Below are positions 5,952-9,325 of a stretch of 9,325 nucleotides of DNA, one piece after another. Under the pieces are notes generated by a model. That model worked only from the letters and a program-made list of their open reading frames with translations. It was not told the DNA's origin and made no database searches. Each line of letters begins with the position of its first letter. Position 1 is the stretch's first letter. A program made the translations under genes and the position numbers. Origin of the DNA: Clostridia bacterium (lineage in GTDB: Bacteria; Bacillota; Clostridia; Oscillospirales; QAMX01); the NCBI GenBank assembly GCA_017547975.1, contig JAFYNU010000046.1, forward strand, positions 1 through 9,325, given 5' to 3'.

Positions 5952-6473
5952 GTGACCGCCCTGCAACCCATCCGGGAAAGCGACGAAGCCCGCTTTTTCG
6001 AAATTGCCACCTCCGGCTTTGTCACCTCCCGTCTGCCCGATTGGCAAATGACCATGACCTACGCCCGGCGGCTTGCCGCCCATTCCCGGGCGGAATTTCT
6101 CTCCCCGGCGGATCAGCAGATGCTTTTCGGCATTTACGAGGACGGGGAGCTGGCGGGAGCCCTGTCCCTGGGCCCCGATTACCGGTGCGATTACCGGGTG
6201 GCGGTGGGCTTTTTCGTTGGGGAGGCCTACACCCGCCGGGGCATCGCCGGACGGGCCATCCGGGAAGCCGAAGGCATTGCCGCCGCCTGCGGCCTTGCCG
6301 AGCTGCACGCCCTGGCGGAGGCGGACAACCTCCCCTCGGCAACCCGGCTCCAAAAATCCGGCTTCACCCTGCTGGAGGAGCTTTTCCTCCGCCGGGACGG
6401 GGAGCGGGAGAAGCGGCGGACCCTGCATTTTGTAAAAAGAATTTGCCTAAATTCCCCAAACGTGGTAAAATAG
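5952..6473 (+). CDS. GNAT-family N-acetyltransferase
   Basis: Predicted cytoplasmic acetyl-CoA-dependent N-acetyltransferase of 173 residues from GTG 5952; the acceptor is unknown. The fold reads in order: N-terminal strand ALQPIRESD, helices to about residue 55, strands MLFGIYEDGELAGALSLGP and YRVAVGFFVGEAYTRRGIAG (81-100), which holds the acetyl-CoA motif A (R-x-x-G-x-A/G type, RRGIAG 95-100), then helix GRAIREAEGIAAACG and the motif-B block EADNLPSATRLQKSGFTLLE. GTG is chosen because AAGGAG (5938-5943) lies eight bases upstream and a vegetative GNAT start normally lies just before this first strand. An ATG at 5928 (AAAAGGA seven bases upstream, eight residues longer) remains possible. It is divergent from spoVAC and followed after 40 bases by walJ. 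Confidence 0.87.
   Translation: MTALQPIRESDEARFFEIATSGFVTSRLPDWQMTMTYARRLAAHSRAEFLSPADQQMLFGIYEDGELAGALSLGPDYRCDYRVAVGFFVGEAYTRRGIAGRAIREAEGIAAACGLAELHALAEADNLPSATRLQKSGFTLLEELFLRRDGEREKRRTLHFVKRICLNSPNVVK
6443..6471 (+). promoter_or_regulatory. Promoter of walJ-rlmH inside the GNAT 3' end
   Basis: TTGCCT (6443-6448), a 17-base spacer and TAAAAT (6466-6471), with TGG just before the -10 (extended -10). The -10 overlaps the stop codon of the GNAT gene. Transcription would start near 6478, 36 bases before walJ. The local AT content is clearly higher than in the surrounding coding sequence, which favours a real promoter. Confidence 0.6.
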
Positions 6474-6513
6474 ATGGGAAAATGAGTACATAAGAAAAAG
6501 GAAGGACAATACC

Positions 6514-7233
6514 TTGCCCGACTTACACTACGTATCCTTTGCCTCCTCGTCGGAGGGGAATGCGGGGCTTTTGAGCCACGGCAACACTCACATCCTCCTG
6601 GACGCGGGCATTTCCGCCCGGCGCATTACCGGGTGCCTGGGGGAGCTGGGGCTTTCTGCGGCCTCCCTTTCGGCCATCCTCCTGACCCACGACCACTCCG
6701 ACCACATCAAGGGCCTGCCGGTGCTTTGCCGCAGGCTGTCGGTGCCCATTCTGTGGCCCGGCACCACCTTCCACTCCAAGGATCCCTTCACCATTGGTGA
6801 CGTCAAAATCACCGCCTTCGGCACCCCCCACGACGCGAAGCCCTCCTGCGGCTTCCGGTTTGAGGCAGGGGAGGAGACCCTGGGTTTTGCCACCGACCTT
6901 GGCTACGTCACCCGGGAGATCTACGACAATCTCCGGGGGGTGGAGCGGCTGGTGATCGAATCGAATTACGACCCGGATATGCTCCGGGACGGACCCTATC
7001 CCCCAAGCCTGAAGGCCCGCATCGCCTCCCGGCAGGGGCACCTTTCCAACCCCGACTGCGCCGAGCTGCTTTCCCACCTGGCCATGGAGGGGCTTCGCCA
7101 CGTGGCGCTGGCCCACCTGAGCCCCCACAACAACACCCCCGAGCTGGCCTACAACGCCGCCGCCCAGGGGCTATCGGGGAGCGAGTGCTCCCTTTGCGTG
7201 CTGGACCGAAAGGAGATGACCCGGTTTTGCTGA
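6514..7233 (+). CDS. walJ: WalJ/YycJ-type metallo-beta-lactamase-fold hydrolase
   Basis: A 239-residue MBL-fold metallohydrolase matching the WalJ (YycJ) family of Firmicutes, reported to affect cell-wall metabolism and the coordination of DNA replication with division. Metal-binding motif H59-x-H61-x-D63-H64 is in LLTHDHSDHIKGL; further family residues are HDA (106-108), D128 in ATDLGY, ESNYD (149-153), GHLSN (175-179) and the C-terminal His in ALAHLSPHNN (H201). The start is TTG at 6514, supported by AAGGAAGGA (6498-6506) seven bases upstream and by alignment of the first strand to the family; no ATG or GTG fits. The stop overlaps the rlmH start by seven bases, indicating translational coupling. 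In B. subtilis walJ also lies near rlmH, but in a larger walRK operon that is absent here. Confidence 0.93.
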   Translation: MPDLHYVSFASSSEGNAGLLSHGNTHILLDAGISARRITGCLGELGLSAASLSAILLTHDHSDHIKGLPVLCRRLSVPILWPGTTFHSKDPFTIGDVKITAFGTPHDAKPSCGFRFEAGEETLGFATDLGYVTREIYDNLRGVERLVIESNYDPDMLRDGPYPPSLKARIASRQGHLSNPDCAELLSHLAMEGLRHVALAHLSPHNNTPELAYNAAAQGLSGSECSLCVLDRKEMTRFC

Positions 7234-7682
7234 ATATCCGCCTGATCTGCGTTGGAAAACTGAAGGAAAAATTCTACAAGGACGTCTGCGAGGAATTCAA
7301 AAAACGCCTGCAGGGGCTTTGCAAAATGGAAGTGATCGAGCTCAAGGAGGAGGTTGGCCCCCAAAAGCTGGAAAAGGAGGCCGACGCCATCGAAGCCTCC
7401 CTCCTGACCCCCGGGGTCACCTGCGCCCTGTGCATCGAGGGAAAGATGCTTTCCAGCGAGGAGCTTTCGGCAAAGATCGGCCGCTACGCCCTGGAAGGGG
7501 TCAGCCGCCTGAACTTCATCATCGGCTCCTCCGAGGGGATGTCGGAGCGTATCAAAAGGAACGCCGACTGGCGGCTTTCCATGTCCCCCATGACCTTCCC
7601 CCACCACCTGGCCCGGGTGATGGTGCTGGAACAGATCTATCGGGCCCTGATGATCGCCGAAAATCGCAGTTACCACAAATAA
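7227..7682 (+). CDS. rlmH: 23S rRNA pseudouridine-1915 N3-methyltransferase RlmH
   Basis: SPOUT-fold methyltransferase that methylates pseudouridine 1915 in helix 69 of 23S rRNA, acting as a dimer on assembled 70S ribosomes with S-adenosylmethionine. Family features: N-terminal NIRLICVGKLKEKFYKD, CALCIEGKMLSSEEL (66-80), the SAM-binding loop FIIGSSEG (97-104), RLSMSPMTFPHHLARVMVLE (116-135), and the C-terminal YHK (149-151). At 151 residues it is slightly shorter than the usual 155-159, the difference lying around residues 45-62. The SAM loop reads IGSSEG where IGGSxG is typical. TTG 7227 is chosen as the start because it places MLNIRLICVGK at the family N-terminus and AAAGGAG (7209-7215) lies 11 bases upstream; the gene overlaps walJ by seven bases. 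Identity is secure, the exact start less so. Confidence 0.94.
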   Translation: MLNIRLICVGKLKEKFYKDVCEEFKKRLQGLCKMEVIELKEEVGPQKLEKEADAIEASLLTPGVTCALCIEGKMLSSEELSAKIGRYALEGVSRLNFIIGSSEGMSERIKRNADWRLSMSPMTFPHHLARVMVLEQIYRALMIAENRSYHK

Positions 7683-7683
7683 A

Positions 7684-7724
7684 CCCGCCCGCCCCGGCAT
7701 AGAATAGCCCGGGGGGTGGTTTTT
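7684..7724 (+). terminator. Terminator-like hairpin after rlmH, abutting the popT start
   Basis: CCCCGG (7692-7697) pairs with CCGGGG (7709-7714) around the loop at 7698-7708. Bulged GC pairs extend the stem to about 7684-7719, and TTTTT (7720-7724) follows directly. It starts one base after the rlmH stop and its T run touches the ATG of the next gene, while its 3' arm contains the G-rich ribosome binding site of that gene. It may be a terminator, or a structure that limits read-through and translation of the DUF368 gene. Confidence 0.55.
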
Positions 7725-8594
7725 ATGTCAGAAAATCGAGGCAAACTGTTTTTCAAGGGATTTCTCATCGGCGCCACCATGAGCGTGCCGGGTGCCAGCG
7801 GAGGCACCATGGCCATGCTTTTGGGTGTGTACGAGGGCATGCTGGCCGCTCTTTCGGGAATTTTTCAGGATTTCCGAAAAAATGCCGTCTTCCTGGGTCT
7901 GACCGCCGGGGGCGGAATCGCGGGGATGCTATTGGCCGGCGGGGTGGTGGAATCCTTTCTGTTTTTTTGGCCCTTCCGGGCGGGGTATTTCTTCGCGGGC
8001 TGTATCGCCGGGGGGATCCCCTTCCTGATCGGCAGCTCCCTCCGCCGGGCGGGCAAGCGGCTTTTGGCCCCTCTGCTGGCCTTGGCTGCCGGGGCGGGGC
8101 TTGGCATGTTCCTGCCCCTGTGCCCCCATCTCTTCCGGGGGGAGGGAGCGCTCTATCTGGCCCTTGCGGGGCTGCTTCTTTCGGTTGCTCTGGTGCTGCC
8201 CGGCATCAGCGCCTCTTCGTTTTTGTATATTTTGGGGCTTTACGAGCCACTTTTTGCCGCCATTCGGGGGCGAAATCTGGCCTTTCTGCTGCCCGTCGGC
8301 CTGGGTTGCCTGGTGGGGAGCTACCTGTCCGCCCGTCTTTTCACCCGGGCCCTGGAGCGGCACCCCGCCGCAAGCCACATGCTGATCGCCGGATTCCTGA
8401 TTGCCTCCGCCGCCGGGAGCCTGCCCTACGGCGTGTCCGGCGGCTTCACCGAGGGGGCTCTGGCCTTCGGTGCCGGTTTTCTGCCCCTGCTTGCCCTGTC
8501 GGGGCATACCTTGATTGCAAGGAGGCTTTCCCATGCCCACCTTCCGCACCGCCCGGGCCGCCGACGTGCCGGCCATCGGGAAACTGCATTATGA
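7725..8594 (+). CDS. popT: DUF368 family membrane protein (PopT-type undecaprenyl-phosphate translocase)
   Basis: Polytopic membrane protein of 289 residues with about eight hydrophobic segments. DUF368 proteins (PopT) have been shown to return undecaprenyl phosphate across the cytoplasmic membrane for peptidoglycan and teichoic-acid synthesis. Both inverted-repeat signature motifs are present: KGFLIGATMSVPGASGGTMA (11-30) with LLGVYEG after it, and LVLPGISASSFLYILGLYEP (156-175). The second motif reads PGISAS where PGISGS is common. ATG 7725 has a GGGGTGG-type site about five bases upstream; GTG 7716 is a weaker alternative. The frame runs 62 bases into the next gene, so the last 20 residues (His/Arg-rich, from about 270) are unlike a membrane protein end. 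A one-base indel at the GGGG run 8501-8504 would move the stop to TGA 8512-8514, just before the next ribosome binding site. Family is secure; the C-terminus is doubtful. Confidence 0.9.
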   Translation: MSENRGKLFFKGFLIGATMSVPGASGGTMAMLLGVYEGMLAALSGIFQDFRKNAVFLGLTAGGGIAGMLLAGGVVESFLFFWPFRAGYFFAGCIAGGIPFLIGSSLRRAGKRLLAPLLALAAGAGLGMFLPLCPHLFRGEGALYLALAGLLLSVALVLPGISASSFLYILGLYEPLFAAIRGRNLAFLLPVGLGCLVGSYLSARLFTRALERHPAASHMLIAGFLIASAAGSLPYGVSGGFTEGALAFGAGFLPLLALSGHTLIARRLSHAHLPHRPGRRRAGHRETAL

Positions 8595-9027
8595 CGCCTG
8601 GATGGAGACCTACCGGGGGCTTTTGAGCGAGGATTACCTTGCCACCCTGTCCCCGGAGCGCATGGCCACCATCTTCGCCCGCCGGGCCCCCGCCAATCTG
8701 TACCTTCTGGAGGATGGGGGAGAGCTTTCGGGCTTCGTTCTGGTGGGTCATGGCCGGGAGGCCGACCTGCCCCCCCGCACCGGGGAACTCTGTGGTATCT
8801 ACCTCCTGGCCGCCAGCCAGGGGCAGGGTCACGGCAAAACCCTGTTGGATTGGGCGGAAAACCGCCTCCGGGGGCTGGGTTACCGCCGCATGATCGCCTG
8901 GGTGCTGGCCACCAACAAAAAGGCCATCGGTTTTTATGAGGCCATGGGTATGCACCCCGATGGCAAGACCCAGTTCGCCAACCTGGGCGGCCCCGCCATG
9001 GAAATCCGCATGGTGAAGGAAATATAA
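8533..9027 (+). CDS. GNAT-family N-acetyltransferase
   Basis: Predicted acetyl-CoA-dependent N-acetyltransferase of 164 residues, acceptor unknown. It opens with FRTARAADVPAIGKLHYDAW and YRGLLSEDYLATLSPER, typical of the RimI/YhbS-like GNAT group. Core strands are NLYLLEDGGELSGFVLVGHG and GELCGIYLLAASQGQGHG, containing acetyl-CoA motif A QGQGHGK (96-102), followed by the motif-B segment VLATNKKAIGFYEAMGMHPDG (124-144). ATG 8533 is chosen because AAGGAGG (8519-8525) lies seven bases upstream; an upstream in-frame ATG at 8515 lacks such a site. It overlaps the popT frame by 62 bases and is the last gene before a terminator. It shares a fold but little sequence with the GNAT gene at 5952, so the two are probably not recent duplicates. 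Confidence 0.9.
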   Translation: MPTFRTARAADVPAIGKLHYDAWMETYRGLLSEDYLATLSPERMATIFARRAPANLYLLEDGGELSGFVLVGHGREADLPPRTGELCGIYLLAASQGQGHGKTLLDWAENRLRGLGYRRMIAWVLATNKKAIGFYEAMGMHPDGKTQFANLGGPAMEIRMVKEI

Positions 9028-9045
9028 ATACGACCCGTTTTGATT

Positions 9046-9072
9046 TGCGCCTCACCCCGGGCGCATTTTTTT
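9046..9072 (+). terminator. Intrinsic terminator after the second GNAT gene
   Basis: TGCGCC (9046-9051) and GGCGCA (9060-9065) form a six-pair GC-rich stem with an eight-base loop, followed by seven T (9066-9072). It lies 18 bases after the GNAT stop and closes the rightward gene cluster. Confidence 0.8.
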
Positions 9073-9132
9073 GGTTTGCGGTTGGGCGCCGTCCGTACCA
9101 TCGGTGTGGCGGACCTTGGCGCTCCCTTGTCA

Positions 9133-9162
9133 GTAGGGGCCGATGTGGGCATCGGCCCCTAC
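9133..9162. repeat. Palindromic repeat, single-hairpin form
   Basis: GTAGGGGCCGATG (9133-9145) and CATCGGCCCCTAC (9150-9162) form a perfect 13-bp inverted repeat with a TGGG loop. The GTAGGGG/CCCCTAC ends are the same as those of the element at 5382-5429, but the core differs (CCGATG rather than GACGGG). This looks like a one-hairpin member of the same family. Confidence 0.82.
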
Positions 9163-9184
9163 GATGTAATGCCATGTCTTCCCC

Positions 9185-9282
9185 GTAGGGATGACCATTG
9201 GTCATCCGGAACCTTCCGGCATGCACATACCCGGTTATTTCTGTAAACCGCAACTTTTCGGACGGCCAATGGCCGCCCCTAC
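9185..9282. repeat. Composite palindromic repeat with degenerate core
   Basis: It begins GTAGGG (9185-9190) and ends CCCCTAC (9276-9282), the same terminal repeats as elsewhere. The left arm holds GGATGACC-ATT-GGTCATCC (9189-9207), a perfect 8-bp hairpin; CCGGAA-CC-TTCCGG (9206-9219) follows. The right arm holds CGGCC-AAT-GGCCG (9263-9275). The middle (9220-9260) is AT-richer and unstructured, possibly inserted or decayed sequence between the two hairpins of an element like that at 5382. Confidence 0.65.
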
Positions 9283-9299
9283 AACCTACCAGTTGCATT

Positions 9300-9325
9300 G
9301 TAGGGGACGGGTCTCCCGTCCCGCC
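9300..9325. repeat. Palindromic repeat, left half, cut by the window end
   Basis: These 26 bases start GTAGGGGACGGG and continue CCCGTCCCGC; they match 5382-5407 at 24 of 26 positions, including the first hairpin GGGACGGG / CCCGTCCC. The right half lies beyond the window. It stands 17 bases from the CCCCTAC end of the preceding element, so elements are tandemly clustered here. Confidence 0.8.

Noticed and set aside
7700..7705. TAGAAT as a -10 box for popT
   Set aside because: No acceptable -35 hexamer lies 16-18 bases upstream (the sequence there is AAATAA-like), there is no TGn extension, and the hexamer sits in a hairpin loop.
7929..8576. A 215-codon minus-strand open frame opposite popT
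   Set aside because: Gln/Gly/Pro/Lys-rich antisense of a membrane protein gene, without ribosome binding site or domain.
9040..9246. A 68-codon plus-strand frame over the terminal intergenic region
   Set aside because: It begins at the terminator hairpin and reads through palindromic repeats; no ribosome binding site and no protein-like composition.
9133..9325. Possible CRISPR array
   Set aside because: The repeats are unequal in length, differ in core sequence, are individually palindromic and lack regular spacers.

Overview
The window looks like a chromosomal segment of a GC-rich, spore-forming Firmicute of the class Clostridia, most plausibly an Oscillospiraceae/Ruminococcaceae-type gut anaerobe. 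The evidence is an oxygen-sensitive pyruvate formate-lyase, a SpoVAC spore-membrane protein with a SigG-like promoter, Firmicute-type WalJ and RlmH neighbours, strong AGGAGG-type ribosome binding sites, and intergenic palindromic repeats with GTAGGGG/CCCCTAC ends. The taxonomic placement is inference. No phage, transposase, CRISPR array, tRNA or rRNA was found.

Layout. (1) 1-2149, minus strand: the first 651 codons of pflB; its C-terminus, including the glycyl-radical site, lies beyond position 1. The leader holds a well-formed ZTP/ZMP ("pfl motif") riboswitch followed by an intrinsic terminator whose 5' arm shares the GGGCA of the aptamer. The pflB -35 box sits in the loop of the terminator of the upstream gene. 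(2) 2165-3277, minus: an EutH-type ethanolamine permease without other eut genes. (3) 3338-5381, plus: a two-gene operon of a PH-like/zinc-ribbon protein and a GH4 alpha-galactosidase (MelA type), ended by a strong terminator. (4) 5382-5429: a palindromic repeat element between two convergent genes. (5) 5431-5880, minus: spoVAC on its own, divergent from a GNAT acetyltransferase, with the two promoters sharing the same -10 bases. (6) 5952-9072, plus: GNAT acetyltransferase, walJ and rlmH (from their own internal promoter), a DUF368/PopT undecaprenyl-phosphate translocase, and a second GNAT enzyme, closed by a terminator. (7) 9073-9325: no gene; 9073-9132 shows nothing recognisable, and the rest is a cluster of the same palindromic repeat family, the last copy cut by the window end.

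Functional threads. PflB makes formate and acetyl-CoA; formate feeds the 10-formyl-tetrahydrofolate pool, and ZTP/ZMP builds up when that pool is short, so the riboswitch would raise pflB expression when one-carbon units are limiting. MelA and EutH are carbon/nitrogen acquisition functions of a gut fermenter. WalJ and PopT both relate to the cell envelope, while RlmH is a ribosome methyltransferase. SpoVAC belongs to the spore dipicolinic-acid channel but is separated here from its usual partners.

The most informative observations are non-coding: the riboswitch with its expression platform, the promoter nested in a terminator, the SigG-like promoter, and the palindromic repeat family. I saw no clear new multi-gene system.
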